DNA of 48,467 bases, taken from Halorubrum coriense DSM 10284 (GTDB lineage: Archaea; Halobacteriota; Halobacteria; Halobacteriales; Haloferacaceae). The DNA is taken from the NCBI RefSeq assembly GCF_000337035.1, contig NZ_AOJL01000051.1, positions 18,714 to 67,180 on the forward strand. Direction: 5' to 3'. Positions 8,066 through 16,028 of this stretch are shown one piece after another. Every line of letters starts with the position of its first letter. Position 1 is the stretch's first letter. The translations under genes and the position numbers were made by a program. Below the pieces are notes generated by a model, which did no database searches, was not told where the DNA came from, and saw only the letters and a program-made list of their open reading frames with translations.

Positions 8066-9403
8066 ATGAACCACGAGCGCTCGCGCGGGCTGTACGACCG
8101 CGCGCTGTCGGTCATGCCGGGCGGCGTCAACTCCTCGGTCCGGGCGACGATGCCGCATCCGTTCTTCATCGAGCGCGGCGACGGCGGGCACGTGATCGAC
8201 GCCGACGGGAACCGGTACGTCGACTGGGTGATGGGATACGGCCCGCTGCTGTACGGCCACGACCTCCCGGACCCCGTCGAGGCCGCGGTTCAGTCGCACG
8301 TCGCGGAGGGGCCGATGTACGGCGCGCCGACGGAGATCGAGGTCGAACACGCCGAGTTCGTGGCGCGGCACGTCCCGAGCGTGGAGTCGATCCGGTTCGT
8401 CAACTCCGGCACGGAGGCGACCGTCTCGGCGGTGCGGCTGGCCCGCGGCCACACCGACCGCGACAAGATCGTCGTGATGCAGGGCGGCTACCACGGCGCA
8501 CAGGAGTCGACGCTCGTCGAGGGGTCGCCCGGGGACGCGCACCCGTCGACGGCGGGGATACCCGAGGCGTTCGCCGAGCACACCCTCCCGATCCCGTTCA
8601 ACGACCCGCAGGCGGCGAAGGAGGTGTTCGCGGAGCACGGCGACGACATCGCGGCCGTGCTCGTCGAGCCGATCCTCGCCAACATGGGGATCGTGATGCC
8701 CGTCGACGGCTACCACGAGACCCTGCGGGACCTCTGTGACGACTACGGCTCGCTGCTGATCTTCGACGAGGTTATCACCGGGTTCCGGGTGGGCGGCCTC
8801 GGCTGCGCGCAGTCGAAGTTCGGCGTCACGCCCGACGTGACGACGTTCGGGAAGATCGTCGGCGGCGGGTTCCCGGTCGGCGCGATCGGCGGGAAGGCCG
8901 AGATAATCGAGGGGTTCACGCCGGCGGGCGAGGTGTTCCAGTCCGGCACCTTCTCCGGGCATCCGGTGACGATGGCCGCCGGCAAGGCCGGGCTGGAGTA
9001 CGCCGCCGAGAACGACGTGTACGAGCACGTCAACCGCCTCGGCCGGCAGCTCCGGGAGGGGATCGCCGAGATCTGCGCCGAGCGCGCGCCGGAGTACACC
9101 GTCGTCGGCACCGACTCGATGTTCAAGACGGTGTTCACCCGCGAGGCACCCGACGACATCGACGCCTGCTGTGCGGGCGGCTGTCGGCAGGACCCGGACT
9201 GCGCCCGGTACGACTCGTGTCCGAAGACGGGGGCCGACGTGGCCGCGGCCGCGACCGACCGCTGGGAACGCGTGTTCTGGCAGGAGATGAAAGACCGCGG
9301 CGTGTTCCTCACGGCGAACCAGTACGAGTGTCAGTTCGCCTCCTACGCGCACACGGAGGCGGACGTCGAGAAGACGCTCGAAGCGTACCGCGAAGCGCTG
9401 TAA
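8066..9403 (+). CDS. hemL: Glutamate-1-semialdehyde 2,1-aminomutase
   Basis: PLP enzyme that converts glutamate-1-semialdehyde to 5-aminolevulinate, the first committed tetrapyrrole precursor in the C5 pathway. The 445 residues show the family N-terminus ([18 protein letters not shown]), the substrate segment [19 protein letters not shown], the cofactor aspartate in [14 protein letters not shown] and the PLP-lysine segment [18 protein letters not shown]. Odd: residues 366-386 carry five cysteines (368, 369, 373, 379, 385) in a short stretch just before [12 protein letters not shown], which suggests a metal-binding insertion. A TATA-like CTACTTTCAG lies about 28 bases before the ATG. It stands alone between amt and the arginine genes. 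Confidence 0.96.
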   Translation: MNHERSRGLYDRALSVMPGGVNSSVRATMPHPFFIERGDGGHVIDADGNRYVDWVMGYGPLLYGHDLPDPVEAAVQSHVAEGPMYGAPTEIEVEHAEFVARHVPSVESIRFVNSGTEATVSAVRLARGHTDRDKIVVMQGGYHGAQESTLVEGSPGDAHPSTAGIPEAFAEHTLPIPFNDPQAAKEVFAEHGDDIAAVLVEPILANMGIVMPVDGYHETLRDLCDDYGSLLIFDEVITGFRVGGLGCAQSKFGVTPDVTTFGKIVGGGFPVGAIGGKAEIIEGFTPAGEVFQSGTFSGHPVTMAAGKAGLEYAAENDVYEHVNRLGRQLREGIAEICAERAPEYTVVGTDSMFKTVFTREAPDDIDACCAGGCRQDPDCARYDSCPKTGADVAAAATDRWERVFWQEMKDRGVFLTANQYECQFASYAHTEADVEKTLEAYREAL

Positions 9404-9468
9404 GCCGGGCGACCCGCGTCGACCGGGCCGGCCGGCAAACCTTGCGCGCGCCGACCGGTGCGGAACAG

Positions 9469-9493
9469 TTTTATACCGCAGATCGGTACGTAC
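9469..9493 (+). promoter_or_regulatory. Promoter of the arginine-rich mini-gene before argG
   Basis: TTTTATA (9469-9475) is centred 27 bases before the ATG at 9499, ideal for a leaderless start. The palindrome GTACGTAC (9486-9493) lies between box and start codon and could be an operator. Confidence 0.5.
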
Positions 9494-9498
9494 GGGTG

Positions 9499-9621
9499 AT
9501 GACCGCAGCGGCTCGCCGCGACCTCGTCCGAGGCCGACGAGCCCTGCGACCGCGACGAGACGTCCGACCGCCGCGACCGGCTTCCGGCGCGGCGCGACGA
9601 CAGGCCCGTTCGGGCCAGTAA
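9499..9621 (+). CDS. Putative 40-residue arginine-rich peptide upstream of argG
   Basis: Forty codons from ATG 9499 to TAA 9619-9621; a GTG directly before (9496) is in the same frame. Thirteen of 40 residues are arginine, and ten of those use CGA, a codon that the neighbouring genes use little compared with CGC and CGG. A good TATA box sits 27 bases upstream. A hairpin GGCCC-GTTC-GGGCC (9603-9616) ends three bases before the stop. The argG start follows 137 bases later with its own TATA box. It might be an arginine leader peptide, a small basic protein, or a chance frame: off-frame reading of GC-rich DNA also gives arginine-rich peptides. No family is recognised. Confidence 0.35.
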   Translation: MTAAARRDLVRGRRALRPRRDVRPPRPASGAARRQARSGQ

Positions 9622-9723
9622 TCTTCATCCCTCGTCGCGTTCGCGCCGTTTCGTTCCGAAGAGTCTCGACTCTCGTCTCCGTGAGCCGCCGCGCCGCCAT
9701 TTTCTTACAAAACTGAAACCACT

Positions 9724-9733
9724 GAATTTAAGG
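9724..9733 (+). promoter_or_regulatory. TATA box of argG
   Basis: GAATTTAAGG is centred about 30 bases before the argG ATG at 9758, in a short AT-rich stretch (9697-9733). It fits leaderless argG mRNA. The stretch TTTTCTTA just upstream could end transcripts coming from the mini-gene. Confidence 0.55.
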
Positions 9734-9757
9734 GCGTAGACCGGGTGTACTCTGGTA

Positions 9758-10999
9758 ATGACGAGCGTTGCACTCGCGTTCAGCGGAGGACTCGACACCA
9801 CGGTCTGCGTACCGCTGCTGAAAGAGGAGTACGGCTACGACGAGGTCATCGGCGTGAACGTCGACGTCGGCCAGCCGACGGAGGAGTTCGACGAGGCCGA
9901 GGAGACCGCCGAGGCGCTGGGGCTCGACATCCACGTCGTCGACGCGAAAGCCGAGTTCGCGGACCTCTGTTTCGACGCGGTGAAGGCGAACGCCAGCTAC
10001 CAGGGCTACCCGCTCGGGACCGCCCTCGCGCGCCCGGTCATCGCCGAGGCGATCCTCGGCGTCGCCGAGGAGCAGGGCTGCGACGCCATCGCCCACGGCT
10101 GTACGGGCAAGGGGAACGACCAGCTCCGCTTCGAGGCCGTCTGGCGCGGCTCCGACCTCGAAGTGATCGCCCCCGTGCGCGAGCTCGGCCTCACCCGCGA
10201 GTGGGAGATCGACTACGCCGCCGAGAAGGACCTGCCCGTCGAGGCCGGCGACGGCGGCGTCTGGTCCATCGACGAGAACATCTGGTCGCGCGCGGTCGAG
10301 GGCGGGAAGCTGGAGAACCCGGACTACGAGCCGCCGGAGGACATCTACGAGTGGACCGCCGAGCCGGAGGGCGAGACCACCATCGAGGTGACCTTCGAGG
10401 CGGGCGTCCCCGTCGCCGTCGACGGCGAGGCGATGGACCCGGTCCCGCTCATCCAGCACCTCAATGAGTACGCCGGCGGCTACGGCGTCGGCCGCACCGA
10501 CGTGATGGAGGACCGCATGCTCGGGCTGAAGGTCCGCGAGAACTACGAGCATCCGGCCGCGACCGTCCTGCTGACCGCCCATCAGGCGCTCGAAGACCTC
10601 GTCCTCACGAAGAACGAGCGCTCGTTCAAGAAGGGGATCGAACAGGAGTGGTCCGAGAAGGCGTACGAGGGACTCGTGTTCGCGCCCGTCGTCGACGCGC
10701 TGAACGCCTTCGTCGACGAGACGCAGGACGTGGTGACCGGCACGGCCACGGTGAAGGTCTCCGGCGGCGACTGCCGCGTCGTCGCCCGCGACTCCGAGTA
10801 CGCGGTGTACTCGGAGGAGATGGCCTCGTTCAACACCGAGGACGTCGCCGGCATCGCGCAGTCGGACGCGACGGGCGTCGCGAAGTACCACGGGCTCCAA
10901 GAGCGCCTCGCCAACGACGTGAAAGCGAGCGTCTCGAAGCCCGAGCTCGCGACGGACGGGGCGGGCGAGACGGACGCGTCCGACGCCGACCACGAGTAG
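9758..10999 (+). CDS. argG: Argininosuccinate synthase
   Basis: Joins citrulline and aspartate using ATP to give argininosuccinate, the next-to-last step of arginine synthesis. The 413 residues begin with the PP-loop ATP site ALAFSGGLDTTV, followed by NVDVGQPTEEFDEAEE, the substrate-binding AHGCTGKGNDQLRFE, and the synthase segment TREWEIDYAAEKDLPV. The C-terminal 20 residues are acidic and Ser/Asp-rich, a halophilic tail. The stop codon is followed immediately by the argH ATG, so the two form an operon. Its promoter is at 9724. Confidence 0.97.
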   Translation: MTSVALAFSGGLDTTVCVPLLKEEYGYDEVIGVNVDVGQPTEEFDEAEETAEALGLDIHVVDAKAEFADLCFDAVKANASYQGYPLGTALARPVIAEAILGVAEEQGCDAIAHGCTGKGNDQLRFEAVWRGSDLEVIAPVRELGLTREWEIDYAAEKDLPVEAGDGGVWSIDENIWSRAVEGGKLENPDYEPPEDIYEWTAEPEGETTIEVTFEAGVPVAVDGEAMDPVPLIQHLNEYAGGYGVGRTDVMEDRMLGLKVRENYEHPAATVLLTAHQALEDLVLTKNERSFKKGIEQEWSEKAYEGLVFAPVVDALNAFVDETQDVVTGTATVKVSGGDCRVVARDSEYAVYSEEMASFNTEDVAGIAQSDATGVAKYHGLQERLANDVKASVSKPELATDGAGETDASDADHE

Positions 11000-12541
11000 A
11001 TGGCCGACGACGATCCCGACGCGGCGGCGGACGCCGACTCCGGCGAGGCTGACGACGGCGCGACGAGCCGCGACGCCGGCGGAGGCGACACCGCCATCCG
11101 CCGCGACCGCTTCACCGGCGGCCCCGCCCGCGAGTTCCTGTCGAGCCTCGCCGCGGACGCCGCCATCTTCGAGGCGGACCTCGCGGTCGACCGCGCGCAC
11201 ACGGTGATGCTCGCGGAGCAGGGGATCGTCGATAGCGAGGTCGCGGGCGATATCCTCGCCGCGCTCGACGGGGTGGAGGACGCGGGTCACGGCGCGCTCC
11301 CGGACGGCGAGGACGTCCACGAGGCGATCGAGACCGCGGTCATCGACCGGGTCGGCCCGGACGGCGGCCGGATGCACACCGCCCGCTCGCGCAACGACGA
11401 GGTGGCGACCTGTATCCGGTATCGCCTGCGCGGGGACCTGCTGGACGCCGCCGAGGCGACCGTCGCCGCCCGCGAGGTCCTCGTCGACGTCGCGGGCGAG
11501 CACGCGGAGACGGTGATGCCGGGGTACACCCACCTCCAGCCCGCCCAGCCGACGACGGTCGCGCACTACCTGCTGTCGTACGAGGGCGGCCTCGCCCGCG
11601 ACGCGGAGCGGCTCCTCGGCGCGTACGACCGCGTCAACCGGTCGCCGCTCGGCGCGGCCGCGTTCGCGGGGACGCCGTTCGACGTCGACCGCGACCGGAC
11701 CGCCGAGCTGCTCGGGTTCGACGGGACGGTCCGCAACTCGATGGACGCCGCCTCGGCGCGCGACTTCCTCGCGGAGTCGGCGAGCGCGCTCGCGACCCTC
11801 GCGACGACGCTGTCGGGGCTCGCGGAGGACCTGATCGTATTCTCGAACAAAGGAGTCGTCGAGCTGGCGGACGCGTACGCCTCCACCTCCTCGATCATGC
11901 CCCAGAAGAAGAACCCCGACACGCTGGAGCTGACCCGCGGCGTCGCGGGCGACGCGATCGGCGAGGCGACCGGCACGCTGAGCCTCCTCAAGGGGCTGCC
12001 GCGGGCGTACAACCGCGACCTCCAGCGCGCCCACGCGAGCGTGTTCGAGATCGCGGGCGACGTGCGGGAGGCGACCGAGGTCGCCGCGGGTGCGGTCGCG
12101 ACCACCGAGTGGGACGAGGACGCGCTCGCGGCCGCCGCGGGCGAGGGGTTCTCGACGGCCACCGGGGTCGCCGACCTGCTCGCGATGGCGGGGCTCCCGT
12201 TCCGGACGGCCCACGAGATCGTCGCGAGCGCCGCGCCCGCGGTCGAGGACGGCGACGACCCCGCGACCGCCGCCGCAAAAGTTGACGAGGCCGCACGCGC
12301 CGTGCTCGGCGAGTCCCTCTTCGAACGCGTGTCGCGCGACGAGGTGGAACGCGTCCTCGATCCGGCCGCGAGCGTCGCGAGCCGCGACTCCGCGGGCGGC
12401 CCCGCGCCGGCGGCGGTCGCGGAGGATCTGACGGCGGCGACGGCCGGGATCGACGCGGACGCGACGGCGCTCGACGAGCGCCGCGGGGCCCTGACGGCGG
12501 CGGCCGAGGCGCTCGACGCGGAGGTGGCGACGTATGAGTGA
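11000..12541 (+). CDS. argH: Argininosuccinate lyase
   Basis: Splits argininosuccinate into arginine and fumarate, the last step of the pathway. It belongs to the fumarase/aspartase superfamily; the signature SSIMPQKKNPDTLE is present near residue 300, and DVHEAIE and HTARSRNDEVATC mark the substrate site. The N-terminal 35 residues are an acidic, low-complexity extension before the conserved RRDRFTGGPAREFLSSLAAD, making the protein (513 residues) longer than the usual 450-500. The start follows the argG stop with no gap. The stop overlaps a downstream small frame (ATGAGTGA). Confidence 0.96.
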   Translation: MADDDPDAAADADSGEADDGATSRDAGGGDTAIRRDRFTGGPAREFLSSLAADAAIFEADLAVDRAHTVMLAEQGIVDSEVAGDILAALDGVEDAGHGALPDGEDVHEAIETAVIDRVGPDGGRMHTARSRNDEVATCIRYRLRGDLLDAAEATVAAREVLVDVAGEHAETVMPGYTHLQPAQPTTVAHYLLSYEGGLARDAERLLGAYDRVNRSPLGAAAFAGTPFDVDRDRTAELLGFDGTVRNSMDAASARDFLAESASALATLATTLSGLAEDLIVFSNKGVVELADAYASTSSIMPQKKNPDTLELTRGVAGDAIGEATGTLSLLKGLPRAYNRDLQRAHASVFEIAGDVREATEVAAGAVATTEWDEDALAAAAGEGFSTATGVADLLAMAGLPFRTAHEIVASAAPAVEDGDDPATAAAKVDEAARAVLGESLFERVSRDEVERVLDPAASVASRDSAGGPAPAAVAEDLTAATAGIDADATALDERRGALTAAAEALDAEVATYE

Positions 12542-12713
12542 CCGTCGGACCGACCGCGGCGGGCGTCGCGGTCGGACGCCGAACCGGCCGTCGCGACCGA
12601 ACCGACCGCCGCAGCCCGACCGGCTGCGACGACCGCCGCGGCCGGGGGTCGACCCGCGACCGCCGGTCGCGACCTCGTCTCCGCGAGGAGGCGGACAAGT
12701 GACCGAAATCTGA
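12534..12713 (+). CDS. Putative 59-residue arginine/proline-rich protein coupled to argH
   Basis: ATG 12534 lies inside the last codons of argH, and a strong Shine-Dalgarno sequence GGAGGTG (12520-12526) sits seven bases before it. The frame runs 59 codons to TGA 12711-12713. It encodes 15 arginines and 13 prolines, with no recognisable domain and no membrane segment. The start arrangement is as good as that of the real operon genes at 14-17 kb, which argues for translation. Against it, the Shine-Dalgarno bases also encode ArgH residues, and GC-rich off-frame DNA tends to read as Arg/Pro. The RNA also folds strongly: CCGACCGCG (12550-12558) pairs with CGCGGTCGG (12567-12575). It precedes a terminator and lysW. 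Confidence 0.4.
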   Translation: MSDRRTDRGGRRGRTPNRPSRPNRPPQPDRLRRPPRPGVDPRPPVATSSPRGGGQVTEI

Positions 12714-12748
12714 CAGTCCGGTTCGTCCGGGCGCTTTCGACCGCTTTC

Positions 12749-12786
12749 GCACCGATAGCCGGTGCTTTAGTTAGTGTAATTTTTTT
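12749..12786 (+). terminator. Terminator of the argGH transcript
   Basis: Stem GCACCG (12749-12754), loop ATAGC, CGGTGC (12760-12765), then after an AT-rich spacer seven T residues (12780-12786). T runs end transcription in archaea. It lies between argH and the lysW TATA box. Confidence 0.65.
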
Positions 12787-12834
12787 GGTAAGTTCGGAAC
12801 CTTTATGTGTTCGGGCCGCCCAGCATGGAGTACG

Positions 12835-13023
12835 ATGACGAGCGACACCGACACGCTGACCGCGGAGGACCCGATCACGGGCGAGGAGATCGAGATCCCG
12901 GCCGACGTCGAGGTCGGCGAGATCATCGACAGTCCGGTCACGGGGACCGAACTGGAGGTCATCTCGCTCGACCCGGTCGTCTTGGACGAAGCGCCCGAGC
13001 TCGAGGAGGACTGGGGCGAGTAG
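12835..13023 (+). CDS. lysW: LysW-type amino-group carrier protein without zinc cysteines
   Basis: Carrier protein whose C-terminal glutamate takes the amino acid during LysW-dependent arginine (or lysine) synthesis, protecting its amino group. The 62 residues end in the diagnostic EDWGE. The core (residues 11-50) matches the LysW zinc-ribbon fold, with repeats DPITGEEIEI and SPVTGTELEV. In Thermus LysW these begin CPEC and CEDC; here the four cysteine positions are D12, T15, S33 and T36, so zinc cannot be bound in the usual way. TATA box CCTTTATG (12800-12807) is about 30 bases before the ATG. Next gene is argX, so glutamate for arginine is the likely load. Confidence 0.92.
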   Translation: MTSDTDTLTAEDPITGEEIEIPADVEVGEIIDSPVTGTELEVISLDPVVLDEAPELEEDWGE

Positions 13024-13102
13024 ATGGCGACGACCGCCACGGCCGCGACACGCGAGTGGTCGACATGCGCGTGATCACCGACCCGAACGGAGGGGAATCG
13101 AC

Positions 13103-14017
13103 GTGCGCGTAGGGGTCCTCTACTCGCGGATCCGGAAGGACGAGAAGCTCCTGCTCGGCGAGCTCCGCGAGCGCGGCCACGACGTCGAGAAGATCGACGT
13201 GCGCAAGGAGCGGTTCGGCCTGGACTCGACGACCGCCGCCGTCGACGACCTTGACGTCGTCGTCGACCGCTGCCTGTCGACGAGCCGGTCGCTGTACGCG
13301 ACGCGGTTCCTCGACAGCTACGGCGTTCCCGTCGTGAACGGCCCGGAGACCGGCGACGTCTGCGCCGACAAGGCGAAGAACTCGCTCGCGCTCGCCGAGG
13401 CGGACGTGCCGACCCCGGCGACGGAGGTCGCGTTCACGAAGGAGGCCGCTTTGGAGGCTATCGAGTCGTTCGGCTACCCGTGCGTGCTCAAGCCCGTCGT
13501 CGGCTCGTGGGGGCGGCTGATGGCGAAGATCGACTCGCGGAACGCCGCCGAAGCGATCTTGGAACACAAGGAGACGCTCGGCCACTACGAGCACAAGGTG
13601 TTCTACGTGCAGGAGTTCGTCGACAAGCCCGGCCGCGACGTCCGCGTGCTGGCGGTCGACGGCGACCCGGTCGCGGCGATGACGCGCTCCTCGGAGCACT
13701 GGCTCACGAACGCCGCGAAGGGCGGCGAGACGGAGCCGTTCGACCTCGACGAGCGGGCGACCGAACTCGTCGAACGCGCCTCCGAGGCGGTCGGCGGCGG
13801 CATGCTCGGCGTCGACCTGATGGAGGTGGGAGTCGAGGCGGACACCGCCGAGACCGGCGGCTCCGGCGAGTACACCGTCCACGAGGTGAACCACACGGTC
13901 GAGTTCAAGGCGCTCGACGCGGCCACCGACGTCGACGTCCCCGCGCGGGTCGTCGACTGGCTGGAGGCGAAGGCGGTCGAACTGGCCGACGGAGCCGTCG
14001 TGGGGGCCGACGCGTGA
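13103..14017 (+). CDS. argX: Glutamate-LysW ligase (ArgX/LysX family)
   Basis: ATP-grasp ligase that joins the amino group of glutamate (ArgX) or alpha-aminoadipate (LysX) to the terminal glutamate of LysW. The 304 residues start MRVGVLYSRIRKDEKLL, with the ATP-grasp segments YPCVLKPVVGSWGRLMAKI, YVQEFVDKPGRDVRVLAVDG and the metal-binding end YTVHEVNHTVEFK. Context with argG, argH and argF points to glutamate and arginine, though a dual role in lysine is possible. GTG start with GGAGGGG (13089-13095) seven bases upstream. The 79-base gap after lysW contains two 15- to 16-codon frames and a near-copy of the start region. Confidence 0.93.
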   Translation: MRVGVLYSRIRKDEKLLLGELRERGHDVEKIDVRKERFGLDSTTAAVDDLDVVVDRCLSTSRSLYATRFLDSYGVPVVNGPETGDVCADKAKNSLALAEADVPTPATEVAFTKEAALEAIESFGYPCVLKPVVGSWGRLMAKIDSRNAAEAILEHKETLGHYEHKVFYVQEFVDKPGRDVRVLAVDGDPVAAMTRSSEHWLTNAAKGGETEPFDLDERATELVERASEAVGGGMLGVDLMEVGVEADTAETGGSGEYTVHEVNHTVEFKALDAATDVDVPARVVDWLEAKAVELADGAVVGADA

Positions 14018-15084
14018 CCGCCGAGGCCGACGCGGCGACCGCGGACGCCTACACCGCGAGCGTCGTCGGCGGCACCGGGTTCACCGGCGGCGAGCTGCTG
14101 CGGCTCCTCGCCGGCCACCCGAACTTCGAGGTCGTCCAGGCGACCTCGCGGTCGGCCGACAACATGACCGTCGGGCGCTCGCACCCGAACCTGCGCGGGC
14201 TCGACCTGCGCTTCTCGGACCCCGAGGACCTCGAATCGGTCGACGTGCTGTTCGCGGCGACGCCGCACGGGGTCTCGATGGGGCGCATCGACGAGTTCGC
14301 CGAGGCCGCCGACACGGTCGTCGACCTCTCGGCGGACTTCCGGCTCCCCGAGGCCGCGGCGTACGACGAGTGGTACGACGGCCACGAGTCGCCGGAGTAC
14401 CTGGAGCGCGCGGAGTACGCGCTCCCCGAACTCAACCGCGAGAACCTCCCCGGCGCCGACCTGATCGCGGGCGGCGGCTGTAACGCGACCGCGACGATCC
14501 TCGGGCTGAAACCCCTCGTGGACGCCGGCGCGCTCGGTCCCGAGACCGGCGAGGTCGTCGTCGACGTGAAGGTCGGCTCCTCGGAGGGCGGGGCGGGCGG
14601 CGGCGCGGCCTCCTCGCACCCGGAGCGCTCTGGCGTCGTGCGCCCGTACGCGCCGACCGGTCACCGCCACGAGGCGGAGATCGAGGCGTACCTCGGGCTC
14701 TCCGTCTCCTTCACCGTCCACGCGGTCGACATGGTCCGCGGCGCGAGCGCGACCTGTCACGTCTTCCCCGACGAGCCGATATCGAAGGGGGACCTGTGGG
14801 GCGCGTACCGCGACGCCTACGCCGACGAGCCGTTTCAGCGGATCGTCTCGGGCGGGGGCGGCGTCTACCGCTACCCCGAGCCGAAGGCGGTCGCGGGGAC
14901 GAACCACGGCGAGGTCGGCTTCGAGCTCGACCCCGGCAACCGCCGGGTCGTCGTCTTCTCGGCCATCGACAACATGATGAAAGGCTCCGCCGGGCAGGCG
15001 GTCCACGCGGCGAACGTCGCCCTCGGACTGCCCGAGACGGCGGGTCTCGAGTTCGACGGGCTCCACCCGGTGGGTGCGCCATGA
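14014..15084 (+). CDS. argC: LysW-gamma-glutamyl-phosphate reductase
   Basis: NADPH-dependent reductase that turns the LysW-bound gamma-glutamyl phosphate into the semialdehyde (equivalent to ArgC N-acetylglutamyl-phosphate reductase). The 356 residues show the nucleotide-binding SVVGGTGFTGGELLRLL, the catalytic-cysteine segment GGGCNATATILGLKPL, and KVGSSEGGAGGGAASSHPER. GTG start overlaps the argX stop (GTGA), and the stop overlaps argB (ATGA), so the genes are translationally coupled. Confidence 0.95.
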   Translation: MTAEADAATADAYTASVVGGTGFTGGELLRLLAGHPNFEVVQATSRSADNMTVGRSHPNLRGLDLRFSDPEDLESVDVLFAATPHGVSMGRIDEFAEAADTVVDLSADFRLPEAAAYDEWYDGHESPEYLERAEYALPELNRENLPGADLIAGGGCNATATILGLKPLVDAGALGPETGEVVVDVKVGSSEGGAGGGAASSHPERSGVVRPYAPTGHRHEAEIEAYLGLSVSFTVHAVDMVRGASATCHVFPDEPISKGDLWGAYRDAYADEPFQRIVSGGGGVYRYPEPKAVAGTNHGEVGFELDPGNRRVVVFSAIDNMMKGSAGQAVHAANVALGLPETAGLEFDGLHPVGAP

Positions 15085-16028
15085 CGGGGAACGATTCCGA
15101 GTCGGGGACCGAGCCGCCGGTGGTCGTCAAGGTCGGCGGCGCGAAGGCGGTCGACCCGGCCGGCGCGGTCGGCGACGTCGCGCACCTCGCGGCCAACGGG
15201 CGCGCCGTCGTCGTCGTCCACGGCGGCTCGACGGTCGTCGACGAGACGCTCGGACGGCTCGGCATCGAGCCAGAGTACGTCGAGTCCGCCTCGGGCGTCA
15301 CCGGGCGGTTCACCGACGCGGAGACGATGGAGGCGTTCTCGATGGCGATGGCCGGCAAGCTCAACACCGAACTGACGGCCCGGTTCCGCTCGGCCGGGGT
15401 GGACGCGGTCGGCCTCTCCGGGGTCGACGGCGGCCTCCTCGCCGGGCCGCGCAAGTCGGCGGTCCGCGTCGTTGAGGACGGGAAACGGAAGATCCGGCGC
15501 GGCGACCACTCCGGGCGGATCGAGTCGGTGAACGCCGACCTCCTCGCCGGGCTCCTCGCCGACGGCTACACGCCGGTCGTCTCGCCGCCGATGGCGGGCG
15601 ACGAGGGCGACGGCGAGGTGACGGCGGTCAACGCCGACGCCGACCGCGCGGCCGCGGCGGTCGCGGGCGCGCTCGACGCCGACCTCGTCCTGCTGACCGA
15701 CGTCTCGGGCGTGTACGCCGACCCGGACGACCCCGAGACGCGGATCGACGCGGCCGCGACGCCAGACGAGCTGGCGGCCGTCGAGGACGCCGCCGAGGGG
15801 TTCATGGGGAAGAAGGTGATGGCCGCGAGAGAGGCGTTGTCGGGCGGATCCGACCGCGCCGTGATCGCGGACGCCAACGTCCGCGACCCGGTCGTCGCCG
15901 CGCTCGGCGGCGAGGGAACGACGATCGAACGGTCGGCGCTCGGGGGCGACGGAGCGGCGGACGGCGGCGCTAAAGAGGCGGACGGCGACGGTGCGGACGC
16001 CGAGGCCGAAGGAGGTGAGACCGTGTGA
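15081..16028 (+). CDS. argB: LysW-glutamate kinase
   Basis: Amino-acid kinase that phosphorylates the gamma-carboxyl of LysW-bound glutamate (LysZ/ArgB). The 315 residues begin with a short acidic stretch, then VVVKVGGAKAVDP and VVVVHGGSTVVDETL (ATP and substrate glycine loops), GLSGVDGGLL, and NADADRAAAAVAGAL; LLTDVSGVYADPDDP is typical of the family. The last about 35 residues are an Asp/Glu/Gly/Ala tail without kinase features, a halophilic extension. Overlaps argC by four bases and argD by four bases. Confidence 0.94.
   Translation: MTGNDSESGTEPPVVVKVGGAKAVDPAGAVGDVAHLAANGRAVVVVHGGSTVVDETLGRLGIEPEYVESASGVTGRFTDAETMEAFSMAMAGKLNTELTARFRSAGVDAVGLSGVDGGLLAGPRKSAVRVVEDGKRKIRRGDHSGRIESVNADLLAGLLADGYTPVVSPPMAGDEGDGEVTAVNADADRAAAAVAGALDADLVLLTDVSGVYADPDDPETRIDAAATPDELAAVEDAAEGFMGKKVMAAREALSGGSDRAVIADANVRDPVVAALGGEGTTIERSALGGDGAADGGAKEADGDGADAEAEGGETV

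Noticed and set aside
6206-9700. A 1164-residue open frame on the minus strand
   Set aside because: It lies opposite amt and hemL, both with clear families. Its Arg/Val/Asp-rich, repetitive composition is what antisense of GC-rich coding DNA gives.
9728-12214. A second biosynthetic gene opposite argG-argH
   Set aside because: Off-strand shadow of argG and argH; no family motif.
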